Source: Ruminococcus flavefaciens AE3010 (lineage in GTDB: Bacteria > Bacillota > Clostridia > Oscillospirales > Ruminococcaceae). From it: a stretch of DNA of 64,000 nucleotides. The position numbers and the translations under genes were made by a program. Where the stretch lies: NCBI RefSeq assembly GCF_000526795.1, contig NZ_JAGT01000001.1, positions 395,001 through 459,000 of the forward strand, written 5' to 3'. Below are positions 53,934 through 63,837 of the stretch, in pieces (position 1 is the stretch's first letter; every line of letters starts with the position of its first letter). The notes beneath the pieces are model-generated. The model was not told the DNA's origin. It made no database searches and saw nothing but the letters and a program-made list of their open reading frames with translations.

Positions 53934-56672
53934 TTAGTCATCCCCCTTTAAAAGAACATTCAGATACATAAGCTTATATTTCTGCGTTACAGTAGCCTTT
54001 TTGAAGATATATTCGCCGAGATCCGAAAGCGTCTTTTCACATTTTTTCAGTTCCTCATTGTCCGGCGTTTTATTATTGAATGCTGAATCAAGTGCAATAT
54101 CCGTAAGCTTTTCAAAGCCTCCGTCCTCAAAAGAGATACCGCCGTGCCATTTTTCAACTTCAGAAGCAAACTGCTTATAATTGCCGTATTCGCTCCTGAG
54201 GTTCAGCTCATTGAGAAGCTTTTCGGCGTAGGAATACATATATCTGATACGTGTTCGGGGATCGCCTGTTTTGAAGTGCTTTTCCCTTGTCTTTAATATG
54301 AAAGCTCTTCGTGCGCGTATCAGCATTACCATTGCTGCAATAAAGAGTATGAAAAAGAACAGCTTCTTTATAAACTTTGGTATATGTATGCCTGACTTAT
54401 TCTTTCCGCCAGGCACGATGGTTGTAGCACTAACATCTGAACCAGCAGCTTTTGTTGTAGTATGTGAAGTAGTAACAGAGGAGTTTCCTGTTGTTTTTGA
54501 TACAGATGTACCTGTTGTGGTGGTAGTTGAAGAATTTTGTGTTGTGGCAGTTGTAGTAGCCTGAGTAGGCTCTGTATTAATCTCCTGCTGTGTATAGCCT
54601 GCGGTGAACTCATAAGGTATCCAGCCGATACCGTCGATATAGACTTCAGCCCATGCATGGCTTCGGTTATCCTTGACGTCTATTGTAACAGAACCGTCAC
54701 TGTTGGTCTTGCCTGCCTTGATATCGTTTTCAACGAGGATATATCCTGTTGCGTAACGTGCAGGTATACCTGCCATTCTTGCCAGAAGTACACCTGATGT
54801 AGCATAATAGGTACAGAAGCCTTTGTGGTTCTCAAGCAGGAAGTAATTAACGAAATCGCGGGTGGAAGGAGTTTTTCCGGGAGCAAGGGAATAGGTGCTG
54901 TTAGCAGCTATTCTTGTACGGATATTGTTAAGTATCTCGAAAACCTCTTTGGGAGTGTTGCCGTGCTCCACATCAACGAGATCACTGTATGCTGCTCTGA
55001 CTTCCGCCATATCCTGATTATCGGGAACATCAAGGAAATTCTCGTAAACGAATTTTTTATAGTCGTTCTGCAAAAGCTCAGCCATAAGAACATCGCCGTG
55101 ATCGTACAGGTAAGCATCGTCGGAGGGAAGCTCATAGTCTATTGTGAAATAGTCATCGTAGCTGATAAGACCGTTTTCATCACAGTATTTATATACAGCG
55201 TCCTGCCACTTCTTATCGGTTATGCTTGAGGCAGAGTATACGGAACGGTTTGGCGCTTCTAAAGAAAAGCTGCTGCCGCTGTTTTTACTGAAGAACACTT
55301 CAATGCCGCTGTCCAGAAGGACTTCCATATTATCAGGGCTTATAGGCACAAATTTGTAAGAGGTTTCGCCGCCCTTTTTGTTTCCGGGGAATGCAAGGGT
55401 ATCGTTTTCGTATTTTATTTTTCCCAGATCCTCAACGCCGTAAGGAGAATATATGCGATTCTTTTTCTTTGCGCTGTTCTTTATCCAGATAGTGTTTTTC
55501 TCGTCACTGCGTTTGATATATCTTGAGAAGAGTGCAGGGAAGTTCTGAGGATGTACATCGTAATCCTTAAAGTCATCGAATATATCTGCGTTATACTTTG
55601 ACGACGGAAGCTTGAACCACTGATTGTCTTTATAGACAGCGCCGACATAGTCTTTGAGATACAGCGCACCTTTGACAGGCTTTTCTATAGTTACTGTCAG
55701 GTCGGTGACGTTTTTGTATCGTATATGGTCGCTGGCTCCGAGCTTATGGTTTTCGTAATCAAGATTAAAGCCGAAAGCATTTGTGATATTTGAAAGACTC
55801 TCTCCGAGATTTTCAAATGTGAAATCATCAAAGGCATCGGAAATATCACGGCGCTTTTCATTGATAGAATCGCTTCTTTTATAATGTGTTATCTTGAGAA
55901 AGCCGTATGAAAGGACCGCAACTATCATGACCGAGGCAATGATAAACATACCGCAGCGCTCCGTGACTTTAAGTTTCATGTGCCGCTTGGGGAAGAACAG
56001 ATTGTTCTTTCGGACAAAACCGCTCTGACCGCCCGAGTATTCTCCCACATCAATTGTTGACATGGCAAGTATGGCGAGCCAGTATGCAATACACATTATG
56101 CCCCAGAATACAGGCATTTTCACACCGTTGTACATACCTATCTCCAATATGGGGAATGTCACCATAAGAGGGAGTACAGGGTTCGGTCTGCATATTGTAA
56201 AATAGCAGAGCACAATGGCAAGAAGCCAGATATAAAATACAAAAAGTGTCGTTATACAGGGTTCTTCAAGAACTCTTCTCAGACCCTTGTAGTAATTCAG
56301 ATTTGATTCAAAGGTTTCCTTGTATATGATATTATATACAAATTTAAAGCCGAGGACCAGCTTTGATGATTTTTTGTAAGCCAGAAACAGGAAGCTTACA
56401 ACTGACAGCAAATAAGCTCCGAGAGCCTTTCCGCCTTTCAGAGCGATAAAAATATGGAAAGCTGCAAAGAATAAAAAGGCTGCCGCAACATTTCCTTGGT
56501 GGTAGCGGAAATGGAACATTCCGAGAAAAGCCATTATGACCGATAACATGCCGATAATGGAGATGGCAGCGGCATAAAGCTTTCTCATGCTCGGATGTTT
56601 TTGTTTTACAGACATTACTATGCTGTCGCTTATAGTAATGCCGTTGGAGTTTTGTATGTTCTTTCTTTTCAT
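53934..56672 (-). CDS. transglutaminase-like membrane protein (TgpA/DUF3488 type)
   Basis: The 912-aa protein has several N-terminal membrane helices (about 30-260), an extracellular region, a transglutaminase core, and a membrane helix near 775 with a cytosolic tail (DUF4129-like). The core holds the triad: H-K-G-F-C-T-Y-Y-A (Cys), R-S-H-A-W-A-E-V-Y (His) and an acidic residue in W-I-P-Y-E-F-T. A T/S-rich spacer (about 705-755) separates core and last helix. The MoxR-DUF58-transglutaminase operon is widespread and thought to act on cell-envelope or secreted proteins. It shares one base with the DUF58 stop codon. Confidence 0.88.
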   Translation of the reverse strand: MKRKNIQNSNGITISDSIVMSVKQKHPSMRKLYAAAISIIGMLSVIMAFLGMFHFRYHQGNVAAAFLFFAAFHIFIALKGGKALGAYLLSVVSFLFLAYKKSSKLVLGFKFVYNIIYKETFESNLNYYKGLRRVLEEPCITTLFVFYIWLLAIVLCYFTICRPNPVLPLMVTFPILEIGMYNGVKMPVFWGIMCIAYWLAILAMSTIDVGEYSGGQSGFVRKNNLFFPKRHMKLKVTERCGMFIIASVMIVAVLSYGFLKITHYKRSDSINEKRRDISDAFDDFTFENLGESLSNITNAFGFNLDYENHKLGASDHIRYKNVTDLTVTIEKPVKGALYLKDYVGAVYKDNQWFKLPSSKYNADIFDDFKDYDVHPQNFPALFSRYIKRSDEKNTIWIKNSAKKKNRIYSPYGVEDLGKIKYENDTLAFPGNKKGGETSYKFVPISPDNMEVLLDSGIEVFFSKNSGSSFSLEAPNRSVYSASSITDKKWQDAVYKYCDENGLISYDDYFTIDYELPSDDAYLYDHGDVLMAELLQNDYKKFVYENFLDVPDNQDMAEVRAAYSDLVDVEHGNTPKEVFEILNNIRTRIAANSTYSLAPGKTPSTRDFVNYFLLENHKGFCTYYATSGVLLARMAGIPARYATGYILVENDIKAGKTNSDGSVTIDVKDNRSHAWAEVYIDGIGWIPYEFTAGYTQQEINTEPTQATTTATTQNSSTTTTTGTSVSKTTGNSSVTTSHTTTKAAGSDVSATTIVPGGKNKSGIHIPKFIKKLFFFILFIAAMVMLIRARRAFILKTREKHFKTGDPRTRIRYMYSYAEKLLNELNLRSEYGNYKQFASEVEKWHGGISFEDGGFEKLTDIALDSAFNNKTPDNEELKKCEKTLSDLGEYIFKKATVTQKYKLMYLNVLLKGDD

Positions 56673-57865
56673 TATATATCTATATCCTTTATCGAGGCAG
56701 AGATCCTGCCGACTACAACAGGCATAACGTTAAGTGAAGAATAACCGCCGCCAATTGAAGAAAGCTTTTCAACATTGTCGATTACTATAACGGCGTTTTT
56801 GAAGTCAGCTTCGATCTCCTCATCAATACTGTCGAGGAGCTTTTCATTAAAAGCGGAGGTGATATAAGTGAACGAGGCAAATGAAAGCGAAGCATTATCC
56901 GTGAAATATGTCTCGGGATTCTGACAGAAGTGATTTTCATCTACTGAAGAAATAAGAGCTTTTACAGCAGCGGCAAGATCTGTCGGGCTTGTTATGCTGT
57001 ACTCGGAAAACTGATTCTGTGAAGCATTGAAAAAGACAGCCGAGTGACACCTTTCGTTGTCAAGCAGGAACTGCGAGATCGAAAGGAATGTTTCGATAAG
57101 CGTATCAAATACAGGCAGAGCAAGACTGCTTACCTTATTGCAGTTCAGATCGAGGAACAGCATACATGGCACATCTATGGGAAGGCTGTAGTCCTTTACA
57201 ATGAAATCGTCCTTTTTGGAGCTGAGCTTCCAGTGGATACGGTTGAGCTTGTCTCCTGCGTTATATTCACGGAGATCGAATACCTCTGACGGATCATCGC
57301 CGGGGCGATGTTCTGAGAAGAGGTCGCTCTCTTCGTTCACACGGTCGCTGTAATGAACGATACCGCCGATATCGTGTCCCTCGGGCATGATAGTGACCTC
57401 GGTATGGATATTGCTTGCCGTTGTGAATTTGAATATTCTGAGCGGATCGTATATGTTCAGAAATAAGGTCTTTATTTTGATATTGCCGCAGAATTTCGAG
57501 TTCAGCTGAAATGTAACGCGCTGGGAGTTCCTTGGCTGTATGGGAAGAAACAGGTCAAAAGAAGAGATCTCATTGCTGAACGTGTTATAGTATTCGATTC
57601 TTGCCTCAGCTTTGCCGATAGGGAAAATGCTCTTGTTTGTAACGACAAGCTGAACAGGGAAATCCTTTGACTTGACAGCAGTTTTGTCCTTAACAGCAAA
57701 CTCTACCGAAATGTTTTTCTTTGTTATATATGTAGTGATGAACATAATGATCGGAAGTGCGATCATTACAATAAGAAGTACAAGTGCGAAGTCCCATATA
57801 TATAGTATATAGAACAAAGCACATACTATTATCAGAACTATGAACAGTAGCTTGGTAAGTATCAT
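56672..57865 (-). CDS. DUF58 domain protein
   Basis: The 397-aa protein has two N-terminal membrane helices (about 5-47) and the DUF58 segment R-P-G-D-D-P-S-E-V-F-D-L-R-E-Y-N-A-G-D, then I-H-W-K-L-S-S-K. DUF58 proteins are partners of MoxR ATPases, possibly with a vWA-like C-terminus. It lies 10 nt after the MoxR gene. Confidence 0.88.
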   Translation of the reverse strand: MILTKLLFIVLIIVCALFYILYIWDFALVLLIVMIALPIIMFITTYITKKNISVEFAVKDKTAVKSKDFPVQLVVTNKSIFPIGKAEARIEYYNTFSNEISSFDLFLPIQPRNSQRVTFQLNSKFCGNIKIKTLFLNIYDPLRIFKFTTASNIHTEVTIMPEGHDIGGIVHYSDRVNEESDLFSEHRPGDDPSEVFDLREYNAGDKLNRIHWKLSSKKDDFIVKDYSLPIDVPCMLFLDLNCNKVSSLALPVFDTLIETFLSISQFLLDNERCHSAVFFNASQNQFSEYSITSPTDLAAAVKALISSVDENHFCQNPETYFTDNASLSFASFTYITSAFNEKLLDSIDEEIEADFKNAVIVIDNVEKLSSIGGGYSSLNVMPVVVGRISASIKDIDI

Positions 57866-57874
57866 GCTGCCGCC

Positions 57875-58828
57875 TTACTTTTCGCCGATACCAGGAACAG
57901 GAACTGTTCTGAGAATTTCGGTTATGATGTCAGATGCACTGGTATCCGAGAGCTTAGCCTTGGAATTGAGCATGATACGGTGCTCGAATACATCATTGCA
58001 TATGTAGGAAATATCCTCGGGGATAACGTAATCGCGTCCCATTGCTACAGCGATGCCCTTTGAGAGCTGCATAAGAGCGAGAGTGCCGCGGGGGCTGACG
58101 CCGAGCTTGAGCATTGGGTGCTTACGTGTAGCAGCAGAAATAGAAACGATGTACTCATATATCCTGTCATCAATATAAATGTTGGATATGTATTCCTGAA
58201 GCTCCATAATAAATGAGGCGTCCGCAACAGGTCTGACACTCTGCAGTGGATTGTCATTGTGCTTAGCCTTGAGTATGGACACCTCACCGCTGAAATCGGG
58301 ATAGCCCATGCTCAGCTTTATCATAAAACGGTCAAGCTGGGAATCGGGAAGGTTATGTGTGCCTGCTGAGCCGATAGGATTCTGTGTAGCTATAACAGTG
58401 TAAGGCTCGGGAAGCTTGTAGGTATTACCGTCAACAGTAATGCTTTTTTCCTCCATGAGCTCCAGAAGAGCGGACTGAGTTTTGCTTGATGTACGGTTTA
58501 TCTCATCAGCAAGGAAGAGATTGCAGAATGCAACACCGGGACGGAATTCAAATTTTCCGTTGCTCTTATTATATACAGAGAATCCTGTTACATCAGACGG
58601 AAGAACATCGGGAGTGAACTGCATACGGTTGTGTTCAAGAGACAGCGCCTTTGAAAAGGCAAGCGCAAGAGTAGTTTTGCCCACGCCGGGAATATCCTCT
58701 ATTAATATGTGGCCCTTGCAGAGCATAGCGAGCAGCGCCTTGACAATGATGGCGTCCTTGCCGATAACAGCTTTTTTTACTTCTGCGATCACAGAATTTA
58801 TTTGATTGGTATAGTACGTTTTGTCCAT
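57875..58828 (-). CDS. MoxR-family AAA+ ATPase
   Basis: The 317-aa protein has Walker A I-P-G-V-G-K-T-T-L-A (about 43-52), Walker B F-L-A-D-E-I-N-R, and sensor 1 I-A-T-Q-N-P-I. MoxR ATPases act as chaperones for vWA or DUF58 partners, and that partner is the next gene. ATG 58828 has AGGAG upstream; the longer frame upstream is not conserved. Confidence 0.93.
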   Translation of the reverse strand: MDKTYYTNQINSVIAEVKKAVIGKDAIIVKALLAMLCKGHILIEDIPGVGKTTLALAFSKALSLEHNRMQFTPDVLPSDVTGFSVYNKSNGKFEFRPGVAFCNLFLADEINRTSSKTQSALLELMEEKSITVDGNTYKLPEPYTVIATQNPIGSAGTHNLPDSQLDRFMIKLSMGYPDFSGEVSILKAKHNDNPLQSVRPVADASFIMELQEYISNIYIDDRIYEYIVSISAATRKHPMLKLGVSPRGTLALMQLSKGIAVAMGRDYVIPEDISYICNDVFEHRIMLNSKAKLSDTSASDIITEILRTVPVPGIGEK

Positions 58829-58862
58829 GTTGTTTCTCCTATGAATATGATTATACTTTATT

Positions 58863-58891
58863 ATTATAGCATTAAATGCAGACATTTGCAA
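58863..58891 (-). promoter_or_regulatory. promoter of the MoxR operon
   Basis: Minus-strand TTGCAA (58886-58891), 17 bp, TATAAT (58863-58868). Confidence 0.75.
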
Positions 58892-59271
58892 TAGCTCTCT
58901 GTATATTTTTACAATAAGTGGTTGTAACAATTCGGTTACCGAAATATATGTCACAAAACATCATAAAAACAGGGAAATCAACGTAGAACTGGGAATTTGA
59001 TTTTGAGAGCTGTTACATAAAAACAAGCTGCTTGTTACTTTTTTGTAACCTACAGCTGTTAAAAATGGAATAATATTAATAAAAAATTAACATTTGGTTC
59101 ACTGAATCGAAATATAATATGTGCACATTTGCTCCGAGCCCATAAATACCGTGGAAAAAAATGGCCACAAAATGGAAAAAATCCTAAAAGTATTGCCATT
59201 TCGAGGAAGATGTGTTATCATATCAACAGCCCGAAAAAATTGAAAACACTTTTTCAGGAAAGGATGAGTTG
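58892..59271. other. intergenic region upstream of the SleB-type gene
   Basis: No gene seen. An imperfect hairpin with stems AGCTG / CAGCT and GTTAC / GTAAC (59026-59057) and tandem T-G-G-A-A-A-A-A-type repeats near 59152-59182 are present. A TATAAT-like box near 59112 lacks a good -35. No known riboswitch motif was recognised. Confidence 0.4.
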
Positions 59272-60252
59272 ATGGGTAATCTCAAAACCGCGGCGTTAGC
59301 TTGCGGAGTGGTTGCTTCAGTATTGGGCGGAGGATTCGGAACTGCATATCTTACAGCTTCGACCGTAAGTACATCTGATATAGTCTGTGAGGATAACACA
59401 GTGGCATGTGCCAAGAGTGCTATCTCTTCCACAGCTGCTGATCTTTCAGCAGCGACCGAAAAGGCAACTGCAAACAAAGGAACAACCACCAAGAAATCTT
59501 ATACAGTCGAAAAGTCGACGGCTGCAAGCAAAAAATCAATTGCTGCACAGGAAGGCACAACTTCACTGTACGGTATAGAAGTAGCTACAACAGCTGCTCA
59601 GATTTCAAGATCGGTGCCCGCACCGGCACATGCGCCGGCTGCAATCACACAGCCTGCAACGCAGGCAACTACAACTGCTGCATTAGTTACAAAGGCTATT
59701 GAGGCAGTAAGCAAAACAACTACGACTGAAAAGCCGGTAGTTACAACAACATTAGCAACTACAACAACGACTACTGCCACAATTACCACGACAGTAGAGA
59801 CAACAACTACTACAGAGTATGTTGAACCAACAACTGAAGCTCCGCAGGAAACAACAGAGACTTATGTTGAGCCTGAGACAGAGCCTGTAGTATTAGATGT
59901 TGAAACAGAAGAGGGCTCATTGCCGATTTCCGATGCAGAGTACATACTCCTTTGTAACGCTGTTGCACACGAAGCAGGTTCATACTGGATCAGTACCGAG
60001 GAAAAGGCAAAGGTAGTAGAAGTGATTATGAATAGAGTTTCTTCTACATCATTCCCGAACACAATTTACGGTGTAATCACACAGCCGTACCAGTTCTCGG
60101 GAGCATGGACATACGCAAATTTAGGCACATACAGCAATTATGTTACACAGAGCGTCAAGGACGCGGTAAACCTTTACTTCAGTGATAATGGATCCTTTAC
60201 TCAGGGTTACATTGGGTTCTGGGGTGACGGTTACAGTAACCATTTCTATTAA
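59272..60252 (+). CDS. SleB-type cell wall hydrolase with Thr-rich linker
   Basis: The 326-aa protein has an N-terminal hydrophobic signal (about 4-30), a long T/A/S/K/E low-complexity linker (about 50-215), and a C-terminal hydrolase_2 (SleB/CwlJ) domain: Y-I-L-L-C-N-A-V-A-H-E-A-G, K-V-V-E-V-I-M-N-R-V, T-I-Y-G-V-I-T-Q-P-Y-Q-F. The Glu in H-E-A is the expected catalytic residue. SleB enzymes are lytic transglycosylases that open spore cortex or wall. GGAAAGGATGAG precedes the ATG; a GTG at 59212 with GAGGA very close is an alternative start. Confidence 0.85.
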   Translation: MGNLKTAALACGVVASVLGGGFGTAYLTASTVSTSDIVCEDNTVACAKSAISSTAADLSAATEKATANKGTTTKKSYTVEKSTAASKKSIAAQEGTTSLYGIEVATTAAQISRSVPAPAHAPAAITQPATQATTTAALVTKAIEAVSKTTTTEKPVVTTTLATTTTTTATITTTVETTTTTEYVEPTTEAPQETTETYVEPETEPVVLDVETEEGSLPISDAEYILLCNAVAHEAGSYWISTEEKAKVVEVIMNRVSSTSFPNTIYGVITQPYQFSGAWTYANLGTYSNYVTQSVKDAVNLYFSDNGSFTQGYIGFWGDGYSNHFY

Positions 60253-60261
60253 TAGGATGAA

Positions 60262-60292
60262 AACAGTCGGCGTTCAGTCGGCTGTTTTTTTT
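60262..60292 (+). terminator. terminator of the SleB-type gene
   Basis: AACAGTCGGC, loop GTTCA, GTCGGCTGTT (with G-T pairs), then a T run. Confidence 0.85.
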
Positions 60293-60349
60293 ATTTGCAT
60301 TACTTTGTGATATGTGATATACTATACTAAAAATGTTATGGAGTTAACT

Positions 60350-60616
60350 ATGGAAATAAATGTAAGAAGAATTGCAGAGCTTGCTTCACTGGATATCTCT
60401 GAAGCTGATATACCGCGTTTTGAGCGTGATATGGAAGAAATAGCGGCTATGGTGTCGGAGCTTCCCAATATTGACGGAAACGGCTATGCTCAAACGCCTA
60501 TGGAGCTTCGCAGTGATACTGTTGAGGAAATCGAATATTCGAGAGAAGAGCTTATGAGGAATGCTCCCGAAGTAGTAAATGGCTGCTTTGCAGTCCCGAG
60601 GACGGTGGAGTACTGA
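60350..60616 (+). CDS. gatC: Asp-tRNA(Asn)/Glu-tRNA(Gln) amidotransferase subunit C
   Basis: The 88-aa subunit stabilises GatA in the transamidation of misacylated tRNAs. It has the family start V-R-R-I-A-E-L-A and the ending R-x-D-x-V, A-P-E-V-V-N-G-C-F-A-V-P-R-T-V-E. ATG 60350 has GGAG upstream. The stop overlaps gatA by one base. Confidence 0.9.
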   Translation: MEINVRRIAELASLDISEADIPRFERDMEEIAAMVSELPNIDGNGYAQTPMELRSDTVEEIEYSREELMRNAPEVVNGCFAVPRTVEY

Positions 60617-62049
60617 TGAAGCTGTATAAAAAAAGCGCATATGAGCTTTCGGAGATGCTCCGAAGCAAACAGTGCAGTGCCGTTGAACTCCTCAGCGAAG
60701 TTATGTGCAGAGCAAAGGAAGTTCAGCCTGAATTAAATGCATATATAACATTCAATGAGGACGCTTTTAAATCCGCAGAAAAAGCTGACATACTCATTGC
60801 TCGGGACGAAGATATACCTCCGCTGTGCGGTATACCTGTCGCCGTCAAGGACAATATATCCACTAAAGGGCTCCGAACCACATGTGCTTCACGAATGCTG
60901 GAAAACTATATTCCGCCTTACAGCGCCACAGCTGTTGAGCTTCTTGAAGCTGCAGGTGCTGTGATAGTCGGCAAAACCAATATGGATGAATTTGCAATGG
61001 GCTCTGCCTCGGATACGGGTATATTCGGAGCAGTTAAAAATCCTGCTGATGCATCTTATTCGGCAGGAGGCTCGTCTGGCGGTTCAGCTGCCGCAGCTGC
61101 AAGCGGAGGAGCGGTATTAGCTCTGGGGTCTGACACGGGAGGTTCAGTGCGCCAGCCCGCTTCATTCTGCGGTGCTGTAGGCTTTTGTCCATCATACGGT
61201 GCGGTTTCAAGGTACGGACTCATTGCATTCGCGTCTTCGCTTGACCGTATAGGCGTTATCGGAAGAAATGTCCGTGATACTGAGTTGCTCCACAATATAA
61301 TAAACGCTGCTGACAACAAAGATGTGACAAAAAATCCTAAAAAATTTCCGCGGAGCTTAAACGGCAGTCTAAGCGGACTTCGTATAGGCATTCCCAAAGA
61401 ACTTTTTTGTGAATCAATAAGCGAAGAAGTAAAGACGGCTGTAATGAACGCTGTAAAGCTTATGGAGTCATCAGGTGCGGTTATTAAGGAAATAAGGCTG
61501 CCATCGGCTTCTGCGGCTGTAAAAGCCTACTATATCATTTCCTCAGCGGAGGCTTCCTCAAATCTTGCAAGATATGACGGAGTGCGTTACGGCTACAGAG
61601 CCGAGAATTGCTCTTCTCCTGCTGATATGTTTAGAAAGAGCCGCACGGAGGGCTTTGGTGATGAAGTGAAAAGGCGAATTATGCTTGGTACATTTGTACT
61701 CAGTGAGGGCTGCTTCGATATGTACTATAAACGTGCAGCCGCACTGCGTCAGAAGCTTTGCTCGGAATTTGATGAAATATTCAAAGAATGTGATATTATT
61801 GCAGCGCCCGTATATCCCGAAGCAGGAATACCACTTGGAGCCCAAAAGAAGCCTGCGGAGATATACGCGGCTGATATTTGTACTATCCCGTCAAGTCTGG
61901 CAGGGCAGCCTGCAATAAGCGTTCCCTGCGGCAGAGCACTCAACGGACTGCCAATAGGCTTACAGCTCATAGGCAGAAGATATAATGATGAAACAGTACT
62001 TAGTGCCGCATACGGATATGAGCTTGCAGGAGGTGTTTACGATGGCTGA
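60616..62049 (+). CDS. gatA: Asp-tRNA(Asn)/Glu-tRNA(Gln) amidotransferase subunit A
   Basis: The 477-aa amidase subunit releases ammonia from glutamine. The catalytic Lys lies in I-P-V-A-V-K-D-N-I, and the Ser-cisSer-Lys amidase signature in G-G-S-S-G-G-S-A-A-A and S-D-T-G-G-S-V-R-Q-P-A. Length is typical. It sits between gatC and gatB with overlaps on both sides. Confidence 0.95.
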   Translation: MKLYKKSAYELSEMLRSKQCSAVELLSEVMCRAKEVQPELNAYITFNEDAFKSAEKADILIARDEDIPPLCGIPVAVKDNISTKGLRTTCASRMLENYIPPYSATAVELLEAAGAVIVGKTNMDEFAMGSASDTGIFGAVKNPADASYSAGGSSGGSAAAAASGGAVLALGSDTGGSVRQPASFCGAVGFCPSYGAVSRYGLIAFASSLDRIGVIGRNVRDTELLHNIINAADNKDVTKNPKKFPRSLNGSLSGLRIGIPKELFCESISEEVKTAVMNAVKLMESSGAVIKEIRLPSASAAVKAYYIISSAEASSNLARYDGVRYGYRAENCSSPADMFRKSRTEGFGDEVKRRIMLGTFVLSEGCFDMYYKRAAALRQKLCSEFDEIFKECDIIAAPVYPEAGIPLGAQKKPAEIYAADICTIPSSLAGQPAISVPCGRALNGLPIGLQLIGRRYNDETVLSAAYGYELAGGVYDG

Positions 62050-63481
62050 GCTTGAATGTGCCATAGGTCTTGAGGTCCACGCTGAGCTCAGTACTGCGAC
62101 CAAGATATTCTGCGGCTGTAAAAACGAGTTCGGAGCAGCTCCCAATACTCACGTTTGTCCTGTGTGTCTCGGACTCCCGGGGACACTTCCTCGGCTTAAC
62201 AGCAAGGTCTGTGACTACGCTGTTAAAATGGGGCATGCACTTGGCTGTAAAATAAATAACGTAAGCCATTTGGACAGAAAGAACTACTTCTATCCCGATC
62301 TGCCGAAAGCCTATCAGATATCACAGTCAGAGATACCCATATGCGGCAGAGGAAGCCTTGATATAATGGTTGACGGCGAGATATGCTCTGTGGGTATAAC
62401 ACGTATCCATATTGAAGATGACGCAGGGAAGCTTATACATGATGATGATTTTGCAGGTACGCTGTGTGATTATAACCGCTGCGGATTTCCGCTTATCGAG
62501 ATAGTTACAGAGCCTGATATACGCAGCTCACGTGAAGCTTATGTTTTTCTTGAAACTATCCGCAGTATACTCAGGTATATTGATATATCCGACTGTAAAA
62601 TGCAGGAGGGCAGTATTCGCTGCGATGTAAATGTATCCGTTCACGAAAAAGGTACACCTCTTGGAGAACGCTGTGAGCTGAAGAACGTAAACAGCTTCAG
62701 TGCCGCAGTCAGAGGCATAGAATATGAAATAAAGCGACAGACCGATATTATCAGCTCAGGTATCAAAGTAGAGCGGGAAACAAGGCGATGGGATGACAAA
62801 AAGGGTATCAGTACTATTATGAGGACTAAGGAGAATATGCAGGATTACAGATTCTTTCCTGAGCCCGACCTGGGAGATATAGTTCTTGATGCTGAGAGGA
62901 TAGAGCAGCTTCGCGGTGAGATACCCGAGCTCCCGAACCGTAAAATGATACGTTATGTCACAGAACATGGAATGAATTGTGATGCGGCATTTACTATTGC
63001 AGATTCACCTGATAAGGCAGCACTTTATGATGAGTGTGTTGCACTTGGAAAGTGTAAGCCCCGCTCTGCGGCAAACAGAATACTCGGTGATGTTACAAAG
63101 TTCATGAACGATACAGGTAGAAGCATATCTGATACGCCGCTGACTGCGGATAACCTCAGTGAGCTATGCGCTGCAGCTGAGAACGGGATAATATCAAGCA
63201 CAGGAGCAAAGCTTGTATTCAATGAACTGTTAACACAGGGCGGAGATGTTTCGGAGATAATTGAAAGACTTGGGCTTGCTCAGAATTCAGACGATGGATT
63301 CCTCAATGATATTGCGGACAGGGTAATAGCTGAAAACGAGAAGAGCGTCTGCGATTATATGAACGGAAAGAAAAATGCTCTCGGATATCTTGTGGGACAG
63401 GCTATGAAGCTCTCAACAGGTAAGGCTGCCCCTGCAAAGCTTAAAAGCATGATCGAAAACAAAATTAAAAAGGAGAATTGA
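62042..63481 (+). CDS. gatB: Asp-tRNA(Asn)/Glu-tRNA(Gln) amidotransferase subunit B
   Basis: The 479-aa kinase-like subunit activates Asp/Glu on the tRNA. It has E-C-A-I-G-L-E-V-H-A-E-L near the start, C-P-V-C-L-G-L-P-G-T-L-P and the R-K-N-Y-F-Y-P-D-L-P-K motif, and a C-terminal Yqey-like domain. ATG 62042 has GGAGG upstream and overlaps gatA by 8 nt. Confidence 0.95.
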   Translation: MAELECAIGLEVHAELSTATKIFCGCKNEFGAAPNTHVCPVCLGLPGTLPRLNSKVCDYAVKMGHALGCKINNVSHLDRKNYFYPDLPKAYQISQSEIPICGRGSLDIMVDGEICSVGITRIHIEDDAGKLIHDDDFAGTLCDYNRCGFPLIEIVTEPDIRSSREAYVFLETIRSILRYIDISDCKMQEGSIRCDVNVSVHEKGTPLGERCELKNVNSFSAAVRGIEYEIKRQTDIISSGIKVERETRRWDDKKGISTIMRTKENMQDYRFFPEPDLGDIVLDAERIEQLRGEIPELPNRKMIRYVTEHGMNCDAAFTIADSPDKAALYDECVALGKCKPRSAANRILGDVTKFMNDTGRSISDTPLTADNLSELCAAAENGIISSTGAKLVFNELLTQGGDVSEIIERLGLAQNSDDGFLNDIADRVIAENEKSVCDYMNGKKNALGYLVGQAMKLSTGKAAPAKLKSMIENKIKKEN

Positions 63482-63482
63482 T

Positions 63483-63833
63483 ATGAAATTTATATGTTAT
63501 CCAAAATGTACTACCTGTCAGAAAGCAAAGAAATGGCTTGATGAAAATGGTATATCCTATGAACTGAGAGACATTAAGGAGAATAATCCAACTGCTGATG
63601 AACTAAGAGAGTGGTATAAGAACAGCGGGCTGCCCTTGAAGAAATTCTTCAACACAAGCGGACTGCTCTATAAGTCTATGGAGCTGAAAAATAAGCTGCC
63701 GAATATGAGCGACGACGAGCAGATAAAGCTCCTTGCGACAGACGGAATGCTTGTTAAAAGACCTATCCTTGTCAGTGGGAAAAAAGTTCTTGTCGGTTTC
63801 AGAGAAAAGGAATACGAGGAGCTATTCAAGTAA
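63483..63833 (+). CDS. ArsC/Spx-family thioredoxin-like protein
   Basis: The 116-aa protein has C-T-T-C (9-12) after I-C-Y-P-K and the ArsC/Spx fold (K-x-W-L, F-N-T-S-G-x-L-Y, L-V-K-R-P-I-L). Arsenate reductase of the glutaredoxin type, or an Spx/MgsR-like regulator, are both possible; the second Cys of the CXXC is as in Spx. It starts right after the gatB stop (one base gap). Confidence 0.85.
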   Translation: MKFICYPKCTTCQKAKKWLDENGISYELRDIKENNPTADELREWYKNSGLPLKKFFNTSGLLYKSMELKNKLPNMSDDEQIKLLATDGMLVKRPILVSGKKVLVGFREKEYEELFK

Positions 63834-63837
63834 TACT

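Noticed and set aside
58892..59271. c-di-AMP (ydaO) or c-di-GMP riboswitch upstream of the wall hydrolase
   Set aside because: Conserved core sequences of those classes could not be found.
59401..59900. CRISPR-like or tandem repeats
   Set aside because: These are ACA/ACT-rich codons of the Thr linker in frame; there are no regular spacers. No CRISPR array was seen in the window.
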